DNA of 64,000 nt from Theobroma cacao (Eukaryota; Streptophyta; Magnoliopsida; Malvales; Malvaceae), in assembly GCF_000208745.1 (NCBI RefSeq), contig NC_030858.1, positions 10,855,667-10,919,666 on the forward strand. The letters are read 5' to 3'. Below, piece after piece: positions 34,680 to 46,720 of the stretch (position 1 is its first letter; each line of letters begins with the position of its first letter). A program made the position numbers and the translations under genes. The notes under the pieces were generated by a model. The model made no database searches, was not told where the DNA came from, and saw only the letters and a program-made list of their open reading frames with translations.

Positions 34680-36022
34680 ATGGCTCTTCAAAAATCAGTA
34701 GTTGTTAAGGGACAGTCCACAAACAGACCACCCCTATTTAATGGCTCAAATTGCCCCTATTGGAGTACTAGAATGTCAATCTATATAAAGGTAATAGATT
34801 ATGAGATGTGGGACGCCAGCACTGATGGACCCTTCATTCCCTCAACAATAAATGTAGTGACAAATGAAATGATTCCTAAGCCAAGGTTTGAATGGATCGA
34901 GACTGAAACCAAAAAGGTCCGGACTAATTTCAAGGCGATAAACACTTTGCATTGTGCTTTAACTCCCATTGAGTTCAACAAAGTGTCAAGCTGTACCACA
35001 GCTAAACAATTGTGGGACAAACTTAGGATTATTCATGAAGGGACTTCACAAGTTAAGGAGTCCAAAATAGCCTTCCTAACCCACAATTATGAGATGTTTA
35101 AGATGGAACCTGGTGAAGATATCACCAACATGCTAGATAGGTTCACAAACATCACAAATAAACTCAGTCAACTAGGCAAACCAATTCCCGAACATGAAAT
35201 TATCAAAAGACTTTTTAGAAGCCTACCTAAAAATTGGAAGCCAAAGGTGACTGCCATTCATGAAGCCAAGGACTTAGATGTTATCACCCTTGATGAAATT
35301 TGCAGATCGCATCTCACTCAAGAGCTGGAACTTAAGGAAGAGGAAGAATAAGACAAGAGTGAAGAAAAAGAAAAGAAGAAAAACATTGCCTTAAAAGCGG
35401 GCACCCTTGAAGAAGATCTAGATAATCTATCTTGTGATGATGATGAAGAATTGGAAATGATTGCAAGAAGATTCAGAAAGCTCATGGGACAAAGAAACAG
35501 GAGATTAGCTAAGAAAGGATATAAAAGAGATCAAGGTTCTTCATGAAGAACCAGAAATAAAAACGAGTTGAACAAAAAAGAAGAAGTTATATGCTTCAAA
35601 TGCAAGAAGCCTGGACATTTCAAGTCAGAATGCCCCTTGCTGAAGGATGAAACTCCAAAGAAAAATAGAAAATCAAAGAAAGCAATGGTGGCTGCAACTT
35701 GGTCCAGCAGTGATGTCTCAAGTTCTGATGCTGAAGAAAAAAAGGTGGAAGAAAAAGCAAATTTATGTCTGATGGCAAAGGATGATAAATCCAAGGTATC
35801 TTCAACCCCTTATGATATTTCTATTGATGAACTTCAAGAAAAGTATGAATGTATTTATGATGAATTCGAAAAACTTGCTTTAAAGTATAAGATTTTAAAG
35901 AAAAAGACTGCATCTCTTGAAACAAACTTAGAAAAGATTATACATGACTTTAATTCTATTTTTAAACAAAGAAATTTTCTTCAAACGAAATTAGAACATT
36001 CAAAACAGATTTTGAGATCCTA
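34680..36022 (+). pseudogene. Inner element gag
   Basis: Starts MALQKSVVVKGQSTNRPPLF at 34680, with the copia gag opening NCPYWSTRMSIYIK and the core QVKESKIAFLTHNYEMFKM and FTNITNKLSQLGKPI. A TAA at 35349-35351 interrupts it. The same frame then continues past one more stop to a perfect zinc knuckle CFKCKKPGHFKSEC (35592-35633) and a long Glu/Lys-rich, probably coiled-coil tail (to 36022). With two stops to be crossed it cannot make a full Gag; otherwise length and order match SIRE-type gag. Confidence 0.9.
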
Positions 36023-36315
36023 AAAATGGAATTGGAAAACAAAACTGAAGCTTTACAAAAGTAATTGAGGAAAATACTGCACTTAAAAGTTTAAAAAAGG
36101 AAACTTTAAGAAGAGACACACATTTCAAGAAAAAATTTGTTAATGTCTCATCTAGATGTTATATTTATGATAGAACTAGTCATCTATCTTATGACTGTTA
36201 TAGAAAAAGAAGCATGCAGAAAACAAAAAAATTTGGGTTCCAAAAGGATCCTATATAGCAACTAACCTTCAAGGACCCATCAAGGTATGGGTACCTGTTA
36301 AAAAAAACTAAAACT

Positions 36316-39300
36316 TTGTTTTGTAGGTTGAGCCAACCCAAAAAGACACATACACAAGCTCAACCAAAGGAGAAAGAACCATGGTATATGGACAGTGGCT
36401 GCTCAAGACACATGATTGGAAATGAAATGTTGTTTGCTCAGCTGGACAAGAAAAAGGGAGGTATGATTTCTTTCAGAGATAACTCTAAAGGTAAAATTCA
36501 TGGTATAGGAACCATTGGTAAGAACTCCCAAGCTCAAATCAGTCATGTGTTGCTGGTTAAAGGTTTAAAACACAATTTATTAAGCATCAGCCAATTGTGT
36601 GACAAAGGTTTTAAAGTATGCTTTGATTCAAATAAATGTGAATCGATAGACATTAGCACCAACAAAACCTCATTCTTAGGAAAAAGAATGAAAAATATGT
36701 ATGTTATTTTCCTTGAAGACCTTGAGCTTAATTGTGAAACATGTCTTATAGCAAATGATGAAAATGATAGCTGGTTATTGCATATGAGGCTTAGTCATGT
36801 GAGCATGCATACCATTTCAAAATTGATAAGAAAAAATCTGGTTGTTGGATTACCTAAACTTAAATTTAAGAATGATCAAATTTGTGATGCATGCCAACTA
36901 GGTAAACATGTTAGAACATTTTTCAAAACCAAGAAAGTTGTCTCCACCTCTAGACCTCTTGAACTTCTGCACATTGATTTATTTGGACCAATTAGCACAA
37001 CTAGCTTATGAGGAAAATCATATGGCTTTGTGATAATTGATGACTACTCTAGGTATTCTTGGGTCTACTTTCTTGCTCATAAGAATGATGCTCTACCTGC
37101 ATTTGTAAATCATTGTAGGAAGGTTAGAAATGAAAAAAGACTTGTCATAGTTAGCATTAGCAGTGATCATAAAGGTGAGTTTGAAAATTTTTGTAAAGAA
37201 AAAGGGTTGGATCATAATTTTTCAGCACCTAGAACAGCTCAACAAAATGGGGTGGTTGAAAGGAAAAATTGAACCTTAAAAAAAATGGCCAAAACCATGC
37301 TTTGTGAAAACAGTTGACCAAAGTACCTTTGGGCAAAAGCTGTCAACACATCAGCTTACATCCTTAATAGAGTCTCAATAAGGGCCATGATATCAAAAAC
37401 CCCACATGAACTATACAAAGGAAGAAAACCAAACATCTTTCACCTTAAGAGCTTTGGCTGCAAATGCTTTGTGTTGAACAATGGAAAACACTCTCTAGGA
37501 AAGTTTGATGCGAAGAGTGATGAGGCTATATTTCTAGGATATGCATTGAACTCAAAAGCTTATAGAGCCTTCAACAAAATATCTTTAACAGTCGAAGAGT
37601 CTATCCATGTAGTTTTTGATGAATCTAATGCCTTACAAAAGGAAATTCCTACTGATGAAAATGATACTGATGACTTTAAAGACAAATGGAAGAAATGAGT
37701 TTAAATAACAAGAAAAACAGTGAAGAAAACTCCCTAGGAAGAGAAACAGAACCTCCACCCTTAGAAACCTCGCAAAGGATTGAAAATCAACACAATGATC
37801 TTCCAAAGAGCTGGAAGTATATCAAGGATCATCCACAAGAGCAAATCATAGGTGATATTTTTCAAGAAGTCAAAACTAGGAGAGGAACAAGAGAAACATG
37901 TGAATTCATAGCTTTCATCTCACAAATTGAGCCTAAAAGCTTTGAAAAGGCAGAAAAAGAAAAAAATTGGATATTAACCATGCAAGAAGAGCTTGATCAA
38001 TTTGAGAGAAACCGAGTATGGACACTAGTCTCTAGGCCATTAAATCATCCCATTGTAGGCACAAAATGGGTGCTTAGAAATAAGGTAGATGAGCAAGGAA
38101 ATGTTATTAGGAACAAAGCTAGGTTAGTGGCTCAAGGGTATAACCAAGAGGAAGGAATTGACTATGATGAAACCTTTGCCCCTGTTGCTAGGATAGAAGC
38201 TATAAGATTGTTGCTAGCATTTGCATGTTTCATGAACTTCAAATTATTCCAAATGGACGTGAAAAGTGCTTTTTTAAATGGTTTCATTCAAGAGGAAGTT
38301 TATGTCAAACAACCCCCTGAATTTGAAGACTTTGAAAAGCCTTATTATGTCTTCAAACTAAATAAGGCTTTATATGGATTGAAACAAGCTCCTAGAGCTT
38401 GGTATAAGAGGCTTTCAAAGTTTCTAGTTGAAAAAGGGTATTTTAGAGGAAGCATTGATACAACATTATTTATTAAGAAATGCATGAATGATTTAATTAT
38501 TGTTCAAATTTATGTGGATGATATTATGTTTGGTGCTACTAATAAGGACTTGTGCAAGAACTTTGCTAAAGAAATGCAGGGTGAATTCGAAATGAGCATG
38601 ATGGGTGAATTTAAATTTTTCCTGAGCCTTTAAATCAAACAAAGTGAGGAGGGAATCTTCATCAGCCAAGAAAGATACATTCAAGACATGCTGAAAAGTT
38701 TGACATGCTAAAGCTAAAATCAATTAGCACACCAATGCGTTCATCCACAAAACTTGATGCTGATGAAAAAGGAAAAAGTGTTGATCAAAAGCTCTATCGA
38801 GGTATGATTGGATCATTACTTTATTTAATAGCTAGCAGGCCTGATATTCAATTCAGTGTATGCTTGTGTGCACGGTTTCAATCACAACCCAAAGAATCAC
38901 ACTTGATTGCTGTTAAAAGAATCTTTAGATACCTTTTAGATACACAAACTTTAGGAATATGGTATCCTAGACAATCATCCTTTAGTCCTATTGGATATTC
39001 AGATGCAGACTTTGCTAGAAGCAAAACAGATAGAAAGAGTACTATTGGCACTTGTCAATTTCTAGGAAATATGCTTGTGTCCTGGTCAAGTAAGAAATAA
39101 AATTCTGTTGCACTGTCCACAGCTGAAGCTGAATATATTTCTTTAGGTAGTTGTTGTGCTCAGATTTTGTGAATTAAACAACAATTAAAAGATTTTGGAG
39201 TAACAATGCATAATGTACCAATATTTTTTGATAACACAAGTGCCATCAACATCTCAAAGAATCTTGTCCAGCACTCTAGGACCAAACATATTGAAATTAG

Positions 39301-39460
39301 ACATCACTTTATTAGAGACCATGTGATGAAAGAAGACATTAAGATTGAAATTGTTAACACATTACAACAATTAGCTTATATATTCACCAAGCCCCTAAAT
39401 GAGGAAAGATTCTGTGAAATTAGGAGAAATCTAAGAATGATTAATGTACAGGAGCTTTAA
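36316..39460 (+). pseudogene. Inner element pol (protease-integrase-RT-RNase H)
   Basis: Protease WYMDSGCSRHMIGN with an intact DSG (from about 36380). Integrase zinc region with WLLHMRLSHVSMHTISKL and CDACQLGKH, and catalytic positions in LLHIDLFGP, SDHKGEFENF and NGVVERKN (36770-37270). Stops are at 37009-37011 and 37270-37272. Integrase C-terminal part is at 37387-37698. After a frame change at about 37690, RT has GTKWVLRNKVDEQGN, DVKSAFLNGFIQEEVYVKQ, KALYGLKQAPRAWY and YVDD at 38511-38522. After a stop at 38631 and another shift, RNase H follows (SLLYLIASRPDIQFSV, STAEAEYISLGSCC, KHIEIRHHFIRDHV, FTKPLNEERF), ending at the TAA at 39460. Catalytic motifs are largely preserved but four or more lesions make it non-functional. 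Confidence 0.92.
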
Positions 39461-39497
39461 GAAATTTGTGAAATTTTCATTCATAAGACAGTAGGTA

Positions 39498-39532
39498 CTT
39501 AGTTGATTAAAAGAATCGCTTAATCAACTAAG
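39498..39532. repeat. Perfect 13-bp inverted repeat just after pol
   Basis: CTTAGTTGATTAA (39498-39510), nine-base spacer, TTAATCAACTAAG (39520-39532). It is the same motif as in the LTR array, placed 38 bp after the pol stop. Confidence 0.9.
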
Positions 39533-39858
39533 AGCATTCTGTTTCCTTAAATAATAAGACTCAGTCAGATAGAATGAATAAAATAATAAAAGGAAATAGA
39601 AACAGCTTATCGGGTGAAGAAAAAGAGGGAAAAACCACTTAATTGAGAAAATAAAAATGAAAGGCAAATTTTTGAATTTTGAAAGAGAGGTTACCAACCA
39701 TATTTAAATAGGTGGAGATTGACGATTTTTTAGAAAAATTAATCTCTCTTAACTCATTCTCTTTTCATTTTCTCTCATCTAAAAGAGACCCTGTTGAAAC
39801 TAAAATCCTTCCTTCTCAAACTCACGAAACCCTACGCCTGAAATTGCTCAAAATCAAA

Positions 39859-41884
39859 ATGGCAAAAACCACAATAACTAGTAATGCTCTAGAAAAGAAG
39901 AAGGGAAAATGACCTATGGAAGAGAATCCATCGATAGAAATTCAAAAAAAGAACAAAAAAGTTGAGTCTGCTTCTGTGATTGAGAAAACTGGAAAAAAGC
40001 AGAAAAAAAAGGCACAAAAATCAGAGAAAAAAAAAGCTCTCTAAGAAAGTTAATCTTCCATCCTCAAAGTTTAGAAATAAAGCTCATGAGGATAGGTTCA
40101 AAAAGATAGAGAATGCTTCCATTACATGTGGTAAATTTATCGACTGGGATAGTTTTGATGAGACCCCTTAAATTCAAGTAGGTTTATCAGATTATTTTGA
40201 GGAAATGAAATTGAAAAAATTTAGCACCTTTAAGAATAAAACTTATAGTGCTAGCCTTGTAAAGGAATTTTATGCAAGCATAGCATTAGATGAGAATGAA
40301 CTTGAGAAACCTGAGGATTTTATTAATGATGGTCTGAATGTCTTCCTAAATGGAAAGAAGTTTGTGGTGACTACTGCAGATTTGGGAAATCTACTCAAAA
40401 TTGAATGTGAAGAGGGTGATTATGAAATTCCTGAAAATTATGATCCCTCATCTCTGTAGGAGATAATCACAGGAAAGAAAGAAAGACATTCATCCAAAAG
40501 TTATGCCAGTTTCATCAAAAGCCCTCAGATTAGAATCTTACATTACTTTATTACTACAAATATTCATGGGAGAAGTGGTAGCTTCAGCTACGTAAGTCTT
40601 CAGGACATGTGGTTGATGAAGCATGCCTTCAATGTTACTCCACTCAACTTAGGCTAATTCATGATAGAAACAATGAGAAGAGCCTATCAAATTGATAAAG
40701 TAAATCCGCCTTATAGGAACATAATCACCTCACTAGTGAAGAAAAAAGGGATATGGAGTTCTAGGTATGAATTGGATCAAGTGAAAAGTAGAGCCAAACA
40801 ATCTACCTAGGAAGTCTACCAAAGATGGCGTACAAACTGGAAGGAGAAAAGTTAATCAAAACCCCAAAATTACTCCAAAGGATGAGCACTCTATTCTTGC
40901 TTAGACAGAGACTGCTTCCACTTAGATTTCAAATAAAATGATTCTAAATCTGTTAATGAGAATAGATGGAAAACTCACTGACCAGTCAATAAAGATTCAA
41001 AAAATTGAGGATGAGTTGAAAAGGTTGGTAAACTTGATGAAAGAAAAAGGAAAATCACCTACTGATCCTGTAACTGAATACGCTTCTGCAACAGCAAGTC
41101 CAGCACTAGCAGAACAAGCTGTTGAAAGTCTTGCTTTCCAGCCTGAAGGTCATGAACCAGAATCAGTTTAGCCAAGGAATTCTCCCACTTTTAAGCCTAA
41201 AAATGATGAAAAATCCAATGAAGGCACTGAAGTACTTGGATCCTTTGATGACACCTCTCCACCACATGATGAACCACAGCTAGAACAGTAATCTCCACCT
41301 AACTCTGAGGAAGTTTCAATCATGGATGTTTTCCATCAAATGGTTAGAGAAGAACAAGCAAAAAAATAAGCAGCAAAGGCTAAAGCTCATAAGCCAACAT
41401 TTGTCAGAGCATTCCCTGAGTCAATGCACACTACAAGGCAGATGGACCAATTTGGTCAAGACAAAGGAAAAGCTGCTGCACCAATATGAGAGAAACCTAA
41501 ACCTCCTGGTAAAGGAAAGAAGACCATGGCAATAAAGACAAAATTCCTCAAGAAAAGAAAGTCTTCTAGGATAGCTGAAAAAGCCAGACCCTTAACCATC
41601 TCTTCTGTTCAAGATCCACTCTAAATTTCAAACCAATCTTCCCCTGAAGCCTCACCCAAAAGACCATCACCGAAACCTCTTAATGTCTACTTTGGCACTG
41701 ATAAGTCTACCCCTTCTGCTTCTTCAGAAATTAATTGAACACCTATGTTTGCTAATGACAAAAAGATGGAGAACATAATAGAAAGCTTAGAGGAAATAGG
41801 AAGCTTAGGGGAGATAGAAGGTAGGAATGATCCAAGGGTAATTTGGGAATTTAAATATGGCTATGTTTGTTTTGCTGACAGTTA
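39859..41884 (+). pseudogene. Third (3', env-position) reading frame of the inner element
   Basis: After pol, a further protein is readable across several stops and shifts. It starts near MAKTTITSNALEKKKGK (39859) with a Lys-rich N-terminus. A folded-looking domain follows (about 40050-40840) with RFKKIENASITCGKFIDWD, FYASIALDENELEKP, FINDGLNVFLNGKKFVV and then IRILHYFITTNIHGRSG. Next is a heptad-like segment (IDGKLTDQSIKIQKIEDELK, 40950-41040). A Pro/Ser/Thr/Lys-rich tail continues to about 41884 (DPRVIWEFKYGYVCF). The central part resembles the domain annotated as 'putative plant transposon protein' in large plant retroelements. No signal peptide or membrane segment is evident, so it is not a clear envelope protein. 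Its function is unknown. The family resemblance is from memory. Confidence 0.7.
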
Positions 41885-42321
41885 AACATTTGAATTTGAC
41901 TCTACTGTTTATGTTATTGTGTTAAAAATAGGATGCTGATAAGTTATTTATATTATTTTGTTTGCTGATATCCTCCATGGTATTTTTGTTGAATTGTGAA
42001 TGGAATTTGGTTGTGAACAAGTATGGATGCTAATTATGCTTTTATGATATTTCTGTTGGATGGTTAATGGCATTTAGTTTTGGAATGGATAACGTCTGAT
42101 GACAGACAATTAGTTACAATATTGATGATATTCTGTCAAATGTTTATATCTGTACCTGTCATTTTTTTTAAAAGTAATAAAAAACCTGCTGAAGTGAATA
42201 ATCAAATCATGCATACTTTAAGGGCGAGCACTCATTCAGGGGGAAAAAACTCTCATTTTGTACAAAACAAAAAGAAATAAATAGACACTGTGCTTTCAAT
42301 CAATGAATGTTTTGTCATCAT

Positions 42322-42336
42322 AAAAAAAAGGGAGAT
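42322..42336 (+). other. Polypurine tract of the inner element
   Basis: AAAAAAAAGGGAGAT directly before the right LTR (TGTCGG at 42337), the site for plus-strand priming. Confidence 0.85.
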
Positions 42337-43538
42337 TGTCGGCTCCATTAGTTTTTAATGATAATAGAACATTCCCATTTATTTTTGTCTAACTATGCTG
42401 TTTGAGTGTGCAGAATGAAAAATGTATGCCAATAATAAAATAATCACTAAAAAGTAAATATCAAATCCCATAAGAATGAGGAGCTACATTTAAGCCACAA
42501 AACAGAAGCCACTTAGTCAAATAATTGAGGGAGTTAGTCAACTAAAGCTCAAAAATGAAAATGGCCAGTTTAGAGACAGAAACGACTTAATCGACTAAAA
42601 GAAATTGTTAGTCAACTAAGTGCTTATTGCTAGAAACCAAGTTCAAAAACAAAACCAACTTAATCGATTAAGAGGTTTTGTTAGTCGACTAAGTGCTCAC
42701 TACTAAAGATTGGATCCAAAAACAGAAACGACTTAATCGACTAAGAAGCTATGTTAGTCAACTAAGAGCTCTCTGTCTGCAACTTCAAATTTGAATGCTA
42801 GAAGACAAATTAACGGCTAAAACCAACTTCAAACTATTTCCAACGGTCAGAATCTGTCAAACATCCATAAGAAATGTTTCTTCAAATATAAAAACCCTTT
42901 TCCAATAGCTAAGAACAAGATTTGGTGCTTCCAAGATAAAAAATAGCTCAAAAATAGCAAAACTGTTTGCATTCTTTCTGCACTTCACTCCTATCCTTGT
43001 AACAAATTTAAGCACTTCACTTTGTACCACTCAGATCATGTTAATGATCATAGGTACACTTTTATTGCTCTTCTCCTTGTATATTAGAGTGAGCAAGTCA
43101 CTCTAAAGGGTTAATTCAAACTTGGGTTGCTTGATTGGTTGTATAGGTTCTAACTCATCCTAGTAAAAGTTAATTTGGGTTTTGGTTAATCTCAGGAAAA
43201 ACCATTGTTAAGGTTGTGGCTGAGCCTGCTAAAAGCCATTGTAAAAGCTTGGTGGGAGCTTGAGAATTCCATCATTTTTAGTGATTTGATTTGGAAAATC
43301 CTTGGTTGAACAATCAATGTAATGGATGTAGGTCTTTGACTGAACCACTATAAATTGTTGAGTATTGTCTACTCTGTTTTTAATTTTCTTTTTCATTCCT
43401 TCTTAAACCATTCCCTCATTTTGAATCAAATTAGTCATTATTAATCTTAAACTTGCCCTCAATTTAGAGCCAATTTTAGTAAGAGCCAAAAAGTGTTATT
43501 CACCCTTCCCCCTTTAGCACATTTACTTGGGACCAACA
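42337..43538 (+). repeat. 3' LTR of the inner element
   Basis: 1,202 bp, TGTCGGCTCC...GACCAACA, collinear with 33421-34622, and containing the palindrome array at 42511-42767. The AGAAC duplication follows. Confidence 0.92.
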
Positions 43539-43543
43539 AGAAC

Positions 43544-44230
43544 AGAACCAAGCAACTCATTTAACTTAAAGTAGTTCTAGTTCTTAGCTTCTTCTAAAGT
43601 TGTAACCTTAGGTCTCCATGATCTAGGGAGATTATAAAAAATTTTCTCAACTAATTAGGCATTGGAAAACTCTTGACCTAAGACTTTTAATCCACCAATT
43701 ATCTTGGTAAACCTTTCATACATTTCTTTTATTGACTCGCCTTTCTTCATTTTAAACAACTCATAATCTAAGATCAACAAACATATTTTGGACTCCTTTA
43801 CTTTACTGGTTCCTTCATAACAGTTTTTTAAGGTGTCTCAAATCTTTTTGGCTGATGTACACATTACTATCCTATTAAACTCACTCTCATTAAATGTGCA
43901 CAATAAAGCAATTATTGCCTTGTGATTCAACTGAATCAATTTTCTATTCTTGTTGTCCCATTCAGCTCTAGTTTTGATATATCTTACACTGTCTACAAAC
44001 TTATTTAGGACATGAGGTCTTTCCTTAATAATACCCCACATATCTAAATCAATTGAGTGAATGAAATTTTCAAACTTCATTCTCCAAAATGGATGGTTCT
44101 CTTAAAAAAATAGAGAAAGCCTCATCATTAATTGTCTTTCACCAACAAAGCTTAAAGATGACATTTTTATCACTTTAAGCTTATCTTAGGATCTCTTAAA
44201 GGTTGTTATACCTGCACACTTCAGAACCAA
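43544..44230 (-). pseudogene. Outer element gag N-terminal part
   Basis: Minus strand from about 44160. The open stretch 44080-43838 has LDMWGIIKERPHVLNKF and HKAIIALLCTFNESEF. After a stop the capsid core continues (KVKESKICLLILDYELF, GESIKEMYERFTKIIGGL) to the AGAAC site at 43543, where the inner element interrupts it. The other half resumes at 33415. Confidence 0.85.
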
Positions 44231-44242
44231 GCTCTAATATCA
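44231..44242 (-). other. Primer binding site of the outer element
   Basis: The minus strand reads TGATATTAGAGC two bases inside the LTR boundary at 44245, against TGGTATCAGAGC expected for tRNA-Met: two transitions. Confidence 0.7.
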
Positions 44243-44244
44243 TT

Positions 44245-45844
44245 TGTTAGATAAAGAAGTTTAAAGTAAAGTAACCAAGAGGGGGAGAATTGGTTTCTTA
44301 AATAAAAATTTGATCTTTTAGGGTTGAGTTAAAAATGAGAACTTTTTATGATAGACCTTATATATTAAAGTATAAAAACTTAAGAAGATAAAAAATGAAG
44401 CTAGCTAAGGAGATGAGAAAGGAAAGAGTACTCGACCATAATTTTATAAAGGTTTGGTCCTCAAAGCCTACATATAGCACAAGGAGTTTGAATGCACTAA
44501 TCGTTACCTTTTAAATCAGGTTTAAGCACAACCTTTAACACACTACCTTTTCTTGAAGAGGTATAACCTTTTTCTACCTTTTTATGGAGGTATAACCTTA
44601 CACTACCTTTTACAATGGAGGTATAACCTTACACCACCTTTCACAATGGAGTTATAACCACTCATTACTTTTTGCAATAGAGATATAACCATACAATGGT
44701 GGATTCTTACAAGTTTTCTTAGCTTTAAACCTTAAAAGGTTGATAAACATGTTAAATATAAGAGAATAAGGATATTTCAAAGAATATAAGTTTAAAAATA
44801 AAGGTTTTGTTTTAAGGATATGTAGTAGAGAGAAAAAAAAAGAATGAATTATAAAAAGCTTAGCTTTCTTATACTCTTGAAAAATTAATTTTTTGCTTTT
44901 TTTTTCCTTTTTCTTCTTTTTTTGAATGACATTCCCATGAGGAATTTATAGTGCCTTGTCCTTTTTGCCCATTGGAGTAAACTTTTGTCTCGTTGCTAAA
45001 TATTAGGGCCACTTGAATCGCGCTATTCAAACTTCAAGAATTAATTAGTAGACATGTGAGATTTGATTCTTGTATATCCCAAGACTTTCTATTTTATGAG
45101 AATTGATCTTTCCATTTTTGAGATATTGATTCTTCTTGTCTCACTTAAACTATAGAGCTTTCTATTTTTTGAGAATCAACCTTTCCATTATAGAGATATC
45201 GATTCTTCTTGTCTCACTTCAAGTTTAGAGCTTTCTATTTTTTAAGAATTGATCTTTGTGTTCTTGAGATATCGATTCTTCTTATCCCACTTTAAGTTAG
45301 TAACTTTCTGATTTCTTGAGAATCAATCTTTGCTTCTCCAAACATCGATTCCTTTTTCACATTAGGCTTCAACCTCAAAATTCAAATTTACTTATTCTTG
45401 CTCTATTATTGTCCTTTTGTCTCATTTTTTCTTCTTATCCAAGTTTTTTATTTTCCTCCTTTTTTTTCTCTTTCTAGCTTTAGAAATTGATTACTTGATG
45501 CTTGAGAAGTCGATTCTTGCTTTTAGTGACTTTCCACATTGCTTATGCTTTCTCAAGAATCGACTTTTACTTCTGTATCTTTAGGAAGCAATGATTTTTC
45601 GTGTTCCAGAAAAGAAATATTGCTTTTTGTTTTACAAAGAATTGGTTACTTCACTTTCAAAAGTTGATTCTAATAGTTGAAATTTGAGATTTAAATTGTT
45701 CAAAAGGTTTTTCTTTTCACAAACAACTTCAAAACTCTTATAGGATTGTTCTTCAAGTTAAAGATCATTTTCACTTAGTTTCAAAGCATATTTAGATCAT
45801 TGAACTTTGTCATTTCAAAACTAGGCTCAATTTTAGAGCTAACA
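44245..45844 (-). repeat. 5' LTR of the outer element
   Basis: 1,600 bp, TGTTAGATAAAG...GAGCTAACA. Contains the 31-bp array (about 44540-44700) and the 74-bp array (about 45050-45360). Confidence 0.88.
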
Positions 45845-46395
45845 ATCTACATATTTCTAGGATTTTGAAAATACTCAGATACTAATCTTGTTCCTTTAGG
45901 CTTGCTGTGTTTTTCTCTCTCAAGTTCATTAACCTAGACCTTAATTATTTGCATAAAGTTTGGTGATCTTATTCCAAGCATCAAAAGAGGTTTCAATTGA
46001 AATAGAAAAAGTGACAACACTTTCTATAGTAAAGGAGATTATGTGAAGAGGAAGTAATTGATCTTGTCTTGTCCAATTATCAAAGGCAAGATTGGACACT
46101 AGTGTAGGAAGATTGGTACCTTCTTAAAGTACTATTGCAGGTGGACAAGGGAAGATTCCATCCACATATCCTAACCATTTTTAGCCAACTTAGAGGGATT
46201 TAAATTAGATTTTGCATGATGCGAAATTGAGGGGAGTGAGTTTAATAAGGAAATGAGCTACTACATTAATGGGAATTAATGATTTGCTGGTTTGAGTAGA
46301 AAAGGGTGGGATTCAAAGGAATTACAAGAAAGGATATTGTGTTATTGGAATTTGACAAGGCCATGGGCAGTTTAGCTGTGCTCGAGGGAGCTTAA
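45845..46395 (-). pseudogene. Old copia gag N-terminal part
   Basis: Minus strand: decayed gag with VNELEREKHSKPKGTRLVSE and YFQNPRNM at about 45960-45850. In frame order it continues into the gag core at 27073 across the outer element. Upstream text is heavily interrupted. Together with 26400-27087 it is the remains of the oldest copia element in this stack. Confidence 0.7.
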
Positions 46396-46408
46396 GGCTT
46401 TGATACCA
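46396..46408 (-). other. Primer binding site of the old copia element
   Basis: The minus strand reads TGGTATCAAAGCC, one base from the tRNA-Met complement, placing the 5' LTR immediately to the right. Confidence 0.8.
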
Positions 46409-46720
46409 TATAAAAATATGAATAAGAAGGAGTATTAAAGATGAAAATAAGGCCTACTAATTGCATTTAATTATAGTGTATTTATAGTACAAGTATAAGA
46501 CCAGATAGAGATAAACATCTTATTAAGTTATCTTATCTAAGCTTAACTTAAGATAAACATCTTACCAAATTATCTTATCCAAGCTTCAATTGAAGATAAG
46601 ATTTTCCTAATCTAAGTGCATCTGACTTTATTTGACACTTTCTTGTTGAATTATTCCTTTTAAGTATAATTGGATTGAAATATGATCTTGTTGTACGTTC
46701 ATCTTTTCAGAATATATATT
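46409..46720 (-). repeat. 5' LTR of the old copia element (approximate)
   Basis: Adjoins the primer site. On the minus strand it has ACTATAAATACAC near 46490 as a TATA box and repeated GATAAGAT(A/G)(A/T) text. The outer end is not defined, and no second copy was found. Confidence 0.5.

Larger units (their letters stand above)
33421..43538 (+). mobile_element. Inner SIRE-like copia element with an extra 3' frame
   Basis: 10,118 bp, both LTRs exactly 1,202 bp by my boundaries, flanked by the duplication AGAAC (33416-33420 and 43539-43543). Order: LTR, primer site, gag, protease, integrase, RT, RNase H, a third reading frame, polypurine tract, LTR. It lies within gag of the outer element, in the opposite orientation. 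All three coding regions carry stops or frameshifts, so it is not autonomous now. The layout matches the SIRE/Maximus lineage of plant copia elements. Confidence 0.92.
27088..45844 (-). mobile_element. Outer SIRE-like copia element, carrying a nested element
   Basis: LTRs at 27088-28789 and 44245-45844 start TGTTA(A/G)ATAAA and end GCTAACA. A primer site next to the right LTR and a purine tract (AAGGGAGAGAT) next to the left one give minus orientation. After removing the inner element (33421-43538 and one target copy), the internal region is about 5.3 kb of gag-pol. The flanks ATTTG/ATCTA match at only three of five positions, so the target duplication is weak. The host site is the gag gene of an older copia element, whose two halves lie on either side. 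Confidence 0.88.
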
